A stretch of DNA of 64,000 nt from Pelodera strongyloides (GCA_036852015.1 JAANDG010000145.1:186001-250000), one strand, 5' to 3'. Shown: positions 20,930-33,037, numbered from the stretch's first letter. Translations and numbers: made by a program. Notes: generated by a model from the sequence alone, not told the origin.

Positions 20930-23900
20930 TCATTCCACGTTGATTGTCGTTTGTTGATTGTGAATAATATCATTATTTTCATATGTGAATGATTTGGCCG
21001 TCAGTCCCAACTTTGACATTTCGTACTGGAGAACTTTCTCTATTTCGTAGCCGAGTTCGATCTGAAAGGTATACTGTATTTGACGAGGATTGAAGGGTGA
21101 ACTTGACTGAAGTGCGTTTTAGTTATGTCGGAAGTCGCATTCGTAAACTAATTCTTTTCAATAATTTTTGTTTTCTACATTTTCTAGATATCGTGTCCGT
21201 GCATGGTCATATAGAAGTATTAATGTATGGTATTTTATTTGAAATGTATTTCTATTCGATAATGTCTTATGCTAATTTACCTGATTTGCCACAAAAGCTG
21301 AGAAAACAGTCCAAGCTTCTCCAGTCACGGGACAAGGGGCGGCGCTCCCGATTTGGACTGAAAGAAAAATATTTTAGTCTTTTATTTAAAAAAAATAGTC
21401 TTTTGGTATTGTCGTTTAGTACTTGAACTCAAAATCATCAATATAATATTTCACGTTACAGAATGTTAAGAATAAATCATTCGGACCTAGATCGATTCAC
21501 CAATATTTTAGGCGCAGTTTGTGTGCAGTTTGGGAGCGGTCTGTGACCGGCTTAAACGCCGTTTGAACACTGACCTTTCTCATTGGCTGTGCTGATCGTT
21601 GTCGTTGAATTTGACATAATCGAAGGTGAATTATTAGATTTTGAGTATGACGAAGGGGGCGGAGTCAGTGGTTGCGGGGGTATCGCCTTGGCATGGTGCA
21701 TCCTGTACATAGAAGTGTCCGAGTGACGAGTGGTCAGACGACGACTGAAATTATTAAATTTTATATTTTACAAACTTAGATAGATTAAAACAAGCACGGC
21801 CTAACACTTTTCAAACAAGTATGCAATAGAGAAGTGGACATGCTTATGCCCCTCGGTCACAACTTTGAGACAAATCTGGGATTTCAACTCTCAATAGCAT
21901 AGGGATACAAAACCTGTAACTTACATGAAGATCGCTCGTAACTCGCAACTGATATAATAACAAAAAATAACAACTTAAGTAGAGCTATAAACTTACCCAT
22001 TGCCTTGATGTCCGGGCGCAAGTAGCTCCTTTTCACTGCGAACTTTCACATTTCCGTCTCCGGAAGTCGAAAGAGTGGAAACAGAAGGGGCATCCGAAGG
22101 CGTGGAGCCGGCACGCTAAATTGGAAAATTTACATTACGTGAATTTTCCATAAACCGTCACAACACCACCCTAACAAAGGAACTAACTGAATGGACAAAA
22201 AAACGCGCTGCAGTAAAGGAAGGAGAAAATAATGCTGCTCCTAAAAGGACCAACTACCTATGCATGCTGATCGTTGTCGTTGAATTTGACATATTAGATT
22301 TTGATTGAGTATGAAGAAGGGGGCGGAGTCAGTGGATGTGGGGACACTTGCAATTTGCGGTTTCTAACAACGAGAAAACTGTGAAATGCTTCCATATCAA
22401 GAGCTAAAATAAATGTTAAATAGTCATTATCGATTACCTCTCTGGCCGCAATTGCTTCCTCTTCAATTTCTCGTGCCGCATTTGTGAGCGCAAAGGCAAT
22501 CTTTGCGAAGTAACTGTGCGGCACTTTTCCTTGTGCCGCGTAGAGTGCGCCAAAGTCGCGCAGAACGTCGCAGCAAGCGTGCGGATCCCGCATCCGCCGC
22601 AGACACTCACAGATTGCCAGGACGAAGTGCTGGAATTGTATTATATCATTACTACACCTTTACGCCTATATATTTGAATACTAGATATTTAAACACATAG
22701 GATGGAGACCTCGGGACAAAATTTAAGATAACCCTTGCAGTAAAGTTTTCGGTAAATTTCAATAATTCGTCAACCTTATGGTTCTTTCAACCTGTGATCA
22801 AACCGACGAATGTTTTGAAGTAACAAAAGTGAGAATTCAGAGAGACAGAGATACAGAGGAGAGGAGAGAGGGAGAGAGGGAGAGAGAGAGTTCTTGGAGT
22901 CAGCGTCACAAAACAAAGTAATTCTAGTCAAAAGAATGTGATCTAGGTAAAAGTTGATCTTTCAAAGGACGGCCAAAGTTGAAATCGTATCAGATTTCTT
23001 GGAAAAAATGATCGGAATCTTTTGGAACTGTTGTGTTTTGACCTGAAACATTTGAAGGAAACAGGCTAATCAATAGAACTCTGTGACTTTCAGTTTCCTT
23101 GTACTACAGAATGAAACCCAATTTACTTGCAACGTATGGGAATGTAGTTGTCAAGTTGTATACGAACCATGTAGCATATCACTTTAATATTCGATAATAT
23201 TCGGGTTCTGTGATTCTAAAGGAAACCCAACTACCATAATACGAATAGCTGCAATTTTACAATTGAACATTGAACCATTGGGCAAACCAATAATATTGTG
23301 TGTTAACTTTCATGGGAAACCAATCAAGTCCCGATCAAGTCCCTCGAAAAATCGGGGCGGGATCGGGGCCATATCCGGGGTTTCTGCAAGAATCGGGGTC
23401 ATATGCGGATTTTTTCGAAAATAATCGGGGCCATATCGGGGTTTCCACTTTCCTGTGTTTTGATATCGTTTGTAATAAATTAAAAGTGCATATAAGTAAT
23501 TTCCTTGGTCCATTTCTATCCAGCTGCACATTGCTTTCTGTATTACTTCTTTTTCCTTCCTTTAGCCTTTTGTTTATGATGTTATGACCTCTTCAGCAAA
23601 AAGTTTTGGAATGGTTTTCTTCGTTTAGCAATGGCCAACTGTTCATTTTCCGAGATAATCACGAGTTTTCCTGAAGGGTCAATTAAATCCATTCACTGTC
23701 AGTGAAGGTGTGTAATGCAATTAAACAAAACGAGGAAGTTTAGCAGGAAAAGAAAATAATAGAAGTTGGTGAAAAGCATTCCTTACAATTTTTGATTTGA
23801 AGTATTCGGTATTGTTAAAGAAGTTTGTGACGTGGTTGAAACTCCTGTGAAATTTGATCAGATCCATCCCCGCAGATTTAAAACTTAAAGATTAATTTAA

Positions 23901-26490
23901 TGGCCCATAAGGTCCCTAGCTAGGGTCCGAAGGTAACTAATGGTAAGGTCCCCGACAAGATAAATTCGGTTTATATTTCCTGTGGGTCATTTCCTGTCAA
24001 TTTAGAACAACTGTTAGTTACAAGATGACGCAAAAGCAAAAATTAATGCTTTGTTTTTGGGATAACAACATGGAAGACTAGAGCAGGTGGTGAGGGTGGT
24101 TTAGAAACACTGAAAACATTCAAAAGAGAGTTTGAAAGGTCGAAAACCCTTCACAAAGATTGATCGTTACTGATTGATTTTATCCAATTGCCATCTAATA
24201 GCATAACGTGGTTCAGAAGAGTGTCCTTTTAAAATAATGGGGTATATGCAGTAAATTAGTACCATCTTTCTAATTAGTACGTCTATACCTCCTGCTACCA
24301 AGTAAAAAGTCCAATCTTTAGAATTCCAGGCCTTATTAGCTTTATATATTCCTCGTTGATCTTCCCTAAATCCTAAATAGTGAACTCCGTACATAGGAGT
24401 AGACTACTATTGAACTCGTTTCTTCGGGAATAAAACAAAAAGAAGAAAAAAGGCGAGGGTGGATGTCCGTCAATAAATCATGTCATTATTCATTGGGTTC
24501 GATTCCCTGGGGAAAGCTTTCCGAGGCGCACTTTGGAATAAAAGAAGAGAGGATTCCAAGATGTGATCATTGAATGAATCCCCAACATCATACATCTTCC
24601 CCGGGGAAGGGACTCCATCATTCACAGGGAAGTTCCTCATTGGGATACAGGTGGTAGTATAATGCATGGAAATAAGTTTTAGAGCATGTATGTTTCACAA
24701 AGCAAGAGCAAGGGACATACCGTTTTACAAAAAGTATATTTTGTGGAATTATTATATTACACAACTTTCCAAATTTTTGATTGGGCGGGAAATTTCAAAT
24801 GACTTCTAAAGTTGTGTGTTCATCATAATCTTCAAAGTTGGCAGTTCTTCAATAAGTTTCCTATTTGATGTAATCAGGAAAAAACACATAAAATCCCATT
24901 GCCCAATTTTATTTGAAGTGTTCTCTTCCGAATTCAAATTTCGGAAAAATCTCGTGAAATATTGCATAAAAATTGCATTTCAATGCGTCCCAAGAGAATG
25001 TTGCAAACGGCAAAATAACAATTTTGAATTGAGGAAAAGAATAGGAAAAGCGGTCGCTTTTTTTAAGAACCAAAGTTATTTTATTGGTGTTTCAACTGTC
25101 AAAAGTACTCCAAAACATATAAAACAGGGGTGAGATATATACTGTAACTGTAGAGTGTGAAAAAGCCAAAAGAAAAGCTAAAAGTGCCAACACGAAAACT
25201 TACAGTAATCTATAAAGAAAACAATAAAAAAGAATCAATGAATAAATCGATATCCTACCTGTACATGCATTCTGAATTGAATATTCTTCTTCCAGTTTTC
25301 CTCAACTGATAACCCAATGAAGGTGAGATATTGTCGATTTTCAGTAAAAACTTCTTCGAATACGCGCCTAAATATTTAAGTTTAAAGCAAAATACCAGCC
25401 GGTTTTTGAAACACATTGAGTACATCAGCATTCTTATGCAGCTTACGCAAATGAGCATAAAGCGAGCTAAATTCGAGCAACTTTGCATAGATACATGAGA
25501 ATTCAGTTGTTCCACGGTGCGTTTCAAAAACCGGCCAGCATTTCGCTTTAATAAAAATTAAAGACCATTGTCGCTATTAGCTATTTCCATGTAGATCAAT
25601 GTCCTCTTACTTTTTACTTCCCCGATATATTTGTAATGATTGATTAGCTGCTATCTTTAGCTATTTTCCCCACTGTGATGACGCAGGAAAAAGTAAAAAT
25701 AGCAAGAGGATAACATGACTTCTGAGAGGTTTAATAAGAAAACAGCCTCATCGGTGACCATCTCTACGTGACCCAAATAGATAAACACTATGAAATACTC
25801 ACACTATTTTCTATGAGTCTGCACGGTGTGGAGCTACTTTCGACTGTAAATTTGGGTGAAAACTAGAAAAACGTTTCCTAAGAACAGATTGATTCTATTG
25901 ATTATTGATTTCAGAAACCATACCTGCCCATATCATAAAGTGCCGGGTTGTCCATTCGATTGCATTTTTTCAATAGTAAAGCCTTCTGGTGCGCAGTCAA
26001 ACCGGTGATTAAGCAAGGAGCTCGCGGTCGAACTTGACCACGGCTGAAATACACAAAGTTTATACTTCATGAAGTTCTACCGTCGCAAAGCAAAGAAGCA
26101 CCAAAAATGGCATAGTTATTTTCAAGCATACACATCACAGGTCTTCAAGGCTGAAAAGCAAACAAAGTTTCTAGTTCATGTAGTATTATCGTCGCCGGAT
26201 GCTCTAAAAATGTAGTATAAAAGGAACACCGTGTTATTTCCAATAATTACCATAAAATAATTCATACTGTAAAAGAAGATCATTAAAAAGTGAAATTTCT
26301 TACCCATTTTTAACTCGGCATGTCTTGCTACGTCGAAATTGTTGCTCTGGGCGAACACCATTGTGACGCCTGAAAAGTAACTAGGTTATGACTTACAAGT
26401 TTACTTAAAAACGGTTTCACTTAGCCTTCATCTTTCAGGTTGAAGTTAAAGATCAACATGGAATCCTCTTTCTGTCTCTCTCTCTCTCTT

Positions 26491-26523
<33 letters not shown>

Positions 26524-26664
26524 GTCCCTCTCTCTCTGTTCCCACCTGAAACTGTTGCTCTTCCTAGACAACGAGGGTGACGGTGACTCGCTTCTCCTTG
26601 CCGAAGACCTGGCTGACGATCTCCTGCTCAGCGAGCTGTCCACCGATGACTCCGCGTTTCCCAT
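20930..26664 (-). CDS. N-myristoylated-type globin with long tail (345 aa); proximal His replaced by Tyr
   Basis: Eight exons: 26664-26546, 26043-25924, 25367-25259, 22629-22438, 22115-21997, 21744-21575, 21357-21281 and 21061-20930 (1038 bp, all phases fit). The N-terminus MGNAESS is a classic N-myristoylation context followed by a Ser/Arg-rich segment. The globin domain spans about residues 55-180: LTAHQKALLLKK (A helix), RRVFEEVFTENRQYLTF (C/D), FRMHVQHF with His113 in the distal (E7) place, then RMRDPHACCDVLRDFGALY and KVPHSYFAKIAFAL (F/G). Counting against cytoglobin from its distal His, Tyr146 falls on the proximal F8 histidine. Residues 181-345 form a Ser/Pro-rich tail. An alternative last exon 22403-22329 (LLIWKHFTVFSLLET, stop) would give a 204-aa form with more of helix H. 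Heme ligation is therefore uncertain. Confidence 0.8.
21590..21683. repeat. Segmental duplication inside the globin gene (copy 1; copy 2 at 22265-22344)
   Basis: TGCTGATCGTTGTCGTTGAA and GGGGGCGGAGTCAGTGG occur in the same order in both segments, with a short indel between them. Copy 1 lies within the coding exon 21744-21575; copy 2 overlaps the alternative last exon 22403-22329. Confidence 0.8.
22630..25258. other. Large globin intron 3 (2.6 kb)
   Basis: No nested gene supported. 23325-23460 contains degenerate repeats of ATCGGGGCCATATC. 24470-24660 is a GC-richer patch with TTCCCC/GGGGAA palindromes. Confidence 0.5.
22840..22892. repeat. GA-rich simple repeat
   Basis: GAGA/GAGGGA runs in intron 3 of the globin gene. 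Confidence 0.9.
25386..25547. mobile_element. TTAA MITE, family A, copy 5
   Basis: TTAA (25382-25385), AGCAAAATACCAGCCGGTTT; right end AAAACCGGCCAGCATTTCGC, T, TTAA (25548-25551). It lies in globin intron 2. Confidence 0.85.
26461..26540. repeat. CT-rich simple repeat
   Basis: CTCTCT/CTTTCT runs just inside globin intron 1, adjacent to the first coding exon's donor site. Confidence 0.95.
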
Positions 26665-29600
26665 TACTAGACTTTTTTGGAGATTCTGAAAAATATAAGT
26701 ATTTTTTGCTGCCTTGCAAAATAGAGGACACAATGGTGCGTCAGAAAAAAATACGGAACGAAAATTGCCGATGGCCGGATTTTAACAAAAAAATACAAAT
26801 CAGAATAAATCAATATAAAAAATAAGAAGTAGAAAAGTAGGATAAGCAGCACGAGCATGGCAGAGAAAATATTTCCCTGCGGTTACTATAAACTGTTTTT
26901 AAAAACTTCATATATTCTGGCATATCAGATGGAGATGCTGGAAAAAAAATATTAAATAATATACTCTAGTTTTAATAACAAAGTGTCGCCTAGAAAGACA
27001 AATGAGATTTTCCACTTTTTGTGTGAACTTTTGCATAGCAGCGGGAAATTCTGCCAGATTATGTCTACTGTGCAAAATGGGGTTCGAATTACAACGGTTG
27101 GGAATGTCCAGGGAGGTCAGTGGGGAAAAGTGAACTTCTCATATTTTTTGAGTATTTTGGCCATAGAAAGGAGGAACTTGACCTCAAGTTGGACACTTGA
27201 TACAAGTACCTCCTTCTACGAAAATAGAACATTTGAAAGTGGACAAGGTTCACTTTTGTACAAGATACTACTATGTTACGGTATAATATGGTTTATTGGT
27301 AGACAATAAAGACAATGAATCGAAACAAAACGAGCATGCAGAGTAATAGTGAATAATAAAACTAATGTCGACCAACAGGAACCCTAAGATACGGCGCTTC
27401 ACAACGCACGGATACTGACGAGGTATCTGTGTAAATGTAGAATGGCATCATTAGAGAAAAACAATTGTGGAACAGGACCCAGAACTGTCAGACAAAAGAA
27501 AAGAAGCTTGACGGAGAGGAATTGTCAGAATGTCAGAAATATAAAAGAGAGTTGAACCTTTGGATGTATAGATTACTCTAAAAGGCTCCCCTCGGGGAGC
27601 AGTCTCCGAATGCGGGGCCGGGAGAACTTCTACACTGAGCCTACCAAAACTTCCGATCTGGGTTAGGAAAGAGATGATCCAGGGAATAGACAGAGGAAAA
27701 TTCTCCAAATTGTTCGCGCCTATACCATGACCAGAAAAAAACGACATAGAAGATCTCATGGTAACGTGCTTCTTTAAGAAAATGAGATTTATTAGCAACG
27801 AGGTACCGGCTTCACCTTTGAGGTCAAGAAATCAAAGTAACAAGACTTCAGCTGGGAGGGTCCGGGAGGGTCCGGGAGCCTCCCAACTGAGCTCTCTTAC
27901 CCACAGTATGACACCGAGGAATGTGAAACAGATACTTCAGACAACACACATAATATTCACATGCTTCTCACTTCGACTTAACGTCTGTGCTCTCTCATAT
28001 CTCACAGTCTTTCCCTTTCCATATCACTGCTCTCTCCGATCTGTGTAACGAAGAACTCCGAATTCAGCGTCTCTGCACTACTCGTATCTGAAAATCACTC
28101 TTCTCCGCTTCTCTAGCGTCTAGCAATTCGTGACAGCTACCTATTAATCTCTAGGAGCGATTTATCTGTCTATGTCCTCGTCACGTGAGGGATATCATTT
28201 ATCTATTGGACTTTGCACGTCGATATGTATGATAAGATGTAGTTTGTGTTTAAAATAAAGACTACAAACCTACAGCACCTGATCCATTCAATGCACAATT
28301 TCCGACTCCGTAAAAATTTTGTTTGTTAAAACTATTTCAAAAACAAACAGTAGTCAAAACAATGAAAAATGCTCCGAGGGTACTAGAGGAAGGAAAAAAA
28401 CCACATTAATATTCAGAAAACCACACTTACAAAATCCAAAAACAAAACAAAAATTTTATGTTTGGAGTTTTCTATCGGAATGAACGAACTGCTCGAATTA
28501 TTATGGTAAACAGTGCGGTCTTTAGAAATACATAGAAATTATTTATGTTAGGAAAGGGAAGGTCAATATCTTTCTTAAGTTTTCGTTCGCCCTCAATGGC
28601 CAATACAGAGTGAGCATAAAATGAGGGATGGGTCCATCCCACAAAAGAAATCCCGCTGGGACCATGTCTGGCATTGAGCCAGAAATGAAAGAAAACAATC
28701 AATTGCTTTTTTGAGCATTATATGTGTTGTCATGTGCACCCATACTCAAGGAATTAAAACTAGGTAACTAGGTTGTTTTTAGTAGGTTTATGCTGCAATA
28801 AAAAAAAAACACGGAACACGTGAGTTTTTAGTTTTAGTTGATTACTGAAATTTAATCAGGCGATTTGAAGTCTAGAAAGATAGTGGTTTTGTAGAAACAC
28901 AATAAATCATGTGGCTGAAATATACTGGGGGAGAATCGACTACTAAGTAAGGGTTAAGGTTCTTAGGAAATAAATCCAAACCCAAACATTACTTGTTCCA
29001 AATGCTGGTTCTAAATCTAAAGAACAAAGTCTCCTATGTATTCGTTTTGCACCCGAACACCGTCCGCGAAACAATATGAAAATTCTAAATTCTGAATTTC
29101 AAAGGCGATTCTTCGCCGAAAAAACATGTCTTTTCGCGAATCCGAGATTCGCCGTCCGGAAGTTCGCTTGAAAAAGCGCTACATTCTGAATTTGAATTAA
29201 ATCGCACTCACACGTGACTCCAGACGCACCCAGTCAACCAAAATATGAAGTTCGGAATTTACATTGAAAAAGAACTATGGGATTTATCTAATTTATTGAT
29301 AAATTTAAAAACGGTACATTAGTATTTTGCTTCCAACTATATTATTATACTATACAGTGTTGAACTTTTATGTTGAAGTCGTTATTTTCATAAGAATCTA
29401 TTACACTTTTGTCACCAATGTATTTCTACTCTTGAAATGATTGTGCTCCTCGTTTGAGTAAGCAAGATATTCAGAATTTCTAGTACTTATCAAATATTCA
29501 CGTTTAATTGCTTCGAGAAACATTTTCTCACATCACTGATAATATAGAAGTGCTATATCTTACCTTAATTCTGAAATGAAGCTTTTAGAAGGGTATTTAA

Positions 29601-29810
29601 AATCAAGGTTTTCATTAAAAATCAAACAAATTAGAGCATTTTTTTGTAGGAAGAACCTGAAAAAATGCCATCATTTTAAATTGCATTCCACTGAGTTTGA
29701 GCAAGTGTTTATGACAGATCTTATTTCACAAAGAAAGAGGAGAGTTAATGGGCTCAGGTCATCTCAAAAACGTTAAGATTTAAACAACAATACATTGCAA
29801 ATACTTCCAG
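26665..29810. other. Intergenic region, no gene recognised
   Basis: Only single ORFs without signal peptide, domain or splice support. Nothing I can call. Confidence 0.4.
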
Positions 29811-29972
29811 GTCCAGTTAGTACAACGCAAAAGTTCGCGCAGACATGGCACAAAAAACGTTCGCCAGTGTGGCGTCGGACTCTCTACAGCGCGCGGATGG
29901 ACAGCGGAATGTTACAACTGCGAACCGTGCTACTTGCACAAAATGTCTATTATGATGATATCATATGAATAA
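29811..29972 (+). CDS. Candidate terminal exon of an unknown gene
   Basis: Follows ATACTTCCAG and stays open for 53 codons to TAA (29970-29972), with AATAAA-like sequence about 25 bp later. It encodes a basic segment (QRKSSRRHGTKNVRQCG) and a cysteine cluster, ECYNCEPCYLHK. An upstream ORF from 29576 could join it in phase at a GT near 29704, but this is weak. Family unknown. Confidence 0.3.
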   Translation, partial: VQLVQRKSSRRHGTKNVRQCGVGLSTARGWTAECYNCEPCYLHKMSIMMISYE

Positions 29973-30067
29973 TATTCCAAGACATGAGAGAATGAAATAA
30001 AACCCTAGAACTGCATATAAAAGTGATTATTTACTGCATATCACATTTCAATTGATGGATAAAAAGT

Positions 30068-30107
30068 GTGAGAGAGAAGGGGAGAGAGAGTGGAGGGAGG
30101 GAGGGAT

Positions 30108-30144
<37 letters not shown>

Positions 30145-30150
30145 GAGAAA
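30068..30150. repeat. GA-rich simple repeat
   Basis: GAGAGA/GAGGGA runs, about 80 bp. Confidence 0.95.
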
Positions 30151-30424
30151 GAAGCAAAGACAAAACTCCGAGGTTGAAGGTTCAACAACCTTACTTTCCT
30201 CCTTGATAAGTTCAAAAGTGCTCCAAAACATACGTAAATCTAAGGTGCCGGAGGGCTCGCTCACTTAGGGGAAATAAATTTCCCCAAAGTCTTTACCTCA
30301 ATGCATTAAACGATAAAACATAGCTGAAGATCTTGGCCCCTAAGGCCCTTAAAAGAGCACCCGAAGTCATAGAACTCATCCCACGCGCGAGCAAATTGAG
30401 TCAAGCTTTGCTTTTTGAAAAGTC

Positions 30425-30548
30425 GTTCGATGAACATAGGAGACGTGGTTTTGAAGTCTATGCAACAACAATAACCATGTTAGGTATGAAATAATGCATA
30501 TGAACGCAGTTGCCAATCATAAGTTTCACAGCCACATGCCATACCGCT
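30425..30548. mobile_element. Family B TTAA element, partial
   Basis: The left part contains GACGTGGTTTTGAAGTCTAT and the right end CACAGCCACATGCCATACCG, CT, TTAA (30549-30552). These are inverted versions of each other. Its right TTAA is shared with the zinc-ribbon element. Confidence 0.6.
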
Positions 30549-30552
30549 TTAA

Positions 30553-30969
30553 AGGGACGCGGTCACCGTTTTGACCCTTATGTATACTTTGTGTTTTTAT
30601 TAACTGCACAGTATGAAAAACATAATGTTGGAAAAAATCCGACGAAAACCCCTGTTTTCAGCGAGAAATTCATTGCTTAAAAAAGTTGGTCCACAGTTAG
30701 CCATAGAAAACCAAATGTTATAATGCCCACGGTATTCGTCCGATTAATTAGTGGAATAACGTTCGTCGAGTCATTATCAGCACGGTCATATGCTGGACAA
30801 TTACTAGGGTTACGGTGCGTATTGGTTCGAGGACAAAAATTTTCGTCATCATTGGACTCGCTGTTGCCGCATTTCTTGCAAAACATTTTCCCAACACTAT
30901 GCGTTATGAATTATGAAGATAATAAAAACACAAAGTGTACATAAGGGCCAAAACGGTGACCGCGTCCCT
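30553..30969. mobile_element. TTAA element with zinc-ribbon ORF, intact copy (Z2)
   Basis: TTAA (30549-30552), AGGGACGCGGTCACCGTTTT, ending inverted AAAACGGTGACCGCGTCCCT, TTAA (30970-30973). 417 bp and largely parallel to 17467-17912 in inverted orientation. Termini of about 45 bp match (through CCCTTATGTATAC). Confidence 0.85.
30677..30886 (-). CDS. Small zinc-ribbon/membrane-segment ORF inside TTAA element (69 aa)
   Basis: Starts MFCKKCGNSES, continues DDENFCPRTNTHRNPSNC and ends with a hydrophobic stretch (VGIITFGFLWLTV) before DQLF and the stop. The CxxC...FC spacing resembles a zinc-ribbon, but the final CxxC is incomplete. The other copy of the element (17467-17912) has a stop after ten codons and frame changes, so selection for coding is not obvious. 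It may be a captured host exon or a remnant of an element-encoded protein. It has no transposase features. Confidence 0.5.
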   Translation of the reverse strand: MFCKKCGNSESNDDENFCPRTNTHRNPSNCPAYDRADNDSTNVIPLINRTNTVGIITFGFLWLTVDQLF

Positions 30970-31338
30970 TTAACGTTTAATCAGTAGAGTCGATATACAT
31001 ATTCGAAAAGGCAAAGCTTAGTTCTCTTGATGAACTATTCAAAACTGGAAAGCTTACGTGGTTTAAATACAGATTCACTTACAGAGATGAACGGATACAG
31101 AAGTGTAATGATCTCAACGAAGATCTAAAACCACAAGCTTAGTCATACAGTATCGAATTACTTTCTCGGTTTTTTTTGAAGTTTGACTCACTTGAACCTT
31201 TCTATTTCTGTTTCAAGAGATGGAATACTTACGCCAAGACAGCGAACAGTACAAAGCTAACATTTAACAAACTATTTACTCCAAGTTCTATCGTGATTGG
31301 GGCAATAGTATAAGACTAAGGGACGTGTAATCGTTTAA

Positions 31339-31770
31339 AGGGGTAGGTTCATCTCAAATCACCCCCCTTTTTATTGTTTTTATTGATAATAGCACAAATA
31401 TCATTCACCAATGAAAATTAAATCAATCACAGAACAATGCGTTTCGTAGAAGAAGCTTCCTTTATTGGATACTCGTTGATGTGAAGCCAGAATCTAAACG
31501 CAAAACGAATACCGTACAAAGATCGCGCGGGCAAATGGCAATTAGCCAAGTTACAAACTACACTCGGCAGGACATCATTTCCCACGGTGTTTATCATTTA
31601 ATTCGTTCTTGGCTTAGCCCGCACGGTATGTGTACGGTATTAACTTTTGTGTTTAGATTCTGGATTCATATCAACGAGTATCCATTAAAGGAAGCTTCTT
31701 CTGCGAGGCGCATTGTTCATTATCAATAAAAACAATAAAAAGAGAGGTGATTTGAGATGAACCTATCCCT
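31339..31770. mobile_element. TTAA fold-back element, 432 bp
   Basis: TTAA (31335-31338), AGGGGTAGGTTCATCTCAAA; right end TTTGAGATGAACCTATCCCT, TTAA (31771-31774). Both halves are largely inverted copies, for example GAAGAAGCTTCCTTTATTGG on the left and its complement on the right, so nearly the whole element can fold on itself. Confidence 0.85.
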
Positions 31771-32318
31771 TTAATGTTTTCAAAATGAAGAGATAAGAGA
31801 ATATTTTCTTTTGCTCCCGAAATCACTACAAAAGCGCAAACTTTGTGAGCCGTAGTCTAAGCTAAGCGCTAAGAGAGCGGTTTCCTTTCGCTACCGAAAA
31901 TAGCACGCGATAAGAAAACTGTTGACGCAAAATTGGAAAAATCACCATAGAGAAGATAGAAATTATCGCATATTCATTATCGACTCGAAAAATTATCGCC
32001 ACGTTAATTCTCTACGTGTAACTTCACCGTAGTTTGTAACTTGTAAGTAGACTCGTAAAGGAACAACAAGGCCCAAGGCCTCCTATACGCACCTTCTGTC
32101 TTCCAGCTACTCTACAGTAGCTCAAGCGAATATCCGGGAAATTTTAGACTATTTTTAGTCTTTTAGAATTTAAGCATTTTTAAAATGTTCATACTTATGC
32201 GGTTTTTGATCGCTTTAAAAATGTTGGACATATTAAAATCTTTATTGGCCGCCATGAAAGAGCTCATAACTCATAATCACGAAAGACCTTGAATATATGC
32301 GAAGTACATAAAGATTTA

Positions 32319-32599
32319 AAATGCGCAGACAATTATTAATTATTCACATAACATATACATAAAATTTGACACCTGATTACGTTTGGCCGAGTGCCTGGTC
32401 CTGCGTAATTACGTCGGTTTGCAAAAGTATACTGGGCAACTGCACTATCATGCATTGTATGCAAATTTTTGGGCATCCTGTGCCAGAAATGTTCCGTGAA
32501 AAACTTGATGTGCTTTGAGGTGTGAGCACTTTTTTGCTCGCGCCCGCATGAGTTATATTTGTCCTGCATTCGGTTCACAAACCACGTGCCATGCCGCAT
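32319..32599. mobile_element. Family B TTAA element, probable
   Basis: Left flank TTTAA then AATGCG; right end CAAACCACGTGCCATGCCGC, A, TTAA. Only the right terminus is a good match to family B. Confidence 0.45.
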
Positions 32600-33002
32600 T
32601 AATTTTCCACGACCCGTCTGCAATCTACAGCAAAATTGGCAGAGCGTGATATAGAAAATTTCAAAATATTAGGATTGAAAACGAAAAAAAAAAAAAAGCA
32701 CTTGTCAACTGAACATTTGTTTTTCCGGAGTTTACATTGTAATGCGAAAACAGACATAAACAAAAGAAACATGACAGGAAAACAAAGCGATTCCTCTTTT
32801 ACTAAGGGCATTTACTGGTTGAGCGAACGTTCTGACGACACGTTAATATTTCATTTGGTAGGGAAAAAGTGCGTCTGACAGAGTAAATAATCATAGTGTC
32901 CTTTAGCTTGGGATCTAGTAGATCCGTGTCTACGTAACACGTAACACTACGTAAATCATGTGGACAAAAAAATTACACCTAAAACCACAACAAACCGGGG
33001 GG

Positions 33003-33003
<1 letters not shown>

Positions 33004-33036
<33 letters not shown>
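33004..33036. repeat. Poly-G tract of 33 bases
   Basis: Uninterrupted G33, preceded by six more G and a C. In C. elegans such monopolymeric G tracts are known to be deletion-prone without the DOG-1/FANCJ helicase. Confidence 0.95.

Positions 33037-33037
<1 letters not shown>

Noticed and set aside
24816..25133. 105-codon plus-strand ORF in globin intron 3
   Set aside because: No signal peptide, domain or splice context; AT-rich chance ORF.
26299..26361. MVFAQSNNFDVARHAELKM as first globin exon
   Set aside because: It ends one base into a codon, which puts exon 26043-25924 into a frame with an early stop. The MGNAESS exon fits instead. It could still be an alternative or UTR exon.
27451..27798. 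115-codon minus-strand ORF
   Set aside because: No recognisable features and no supporting exon neighbours.
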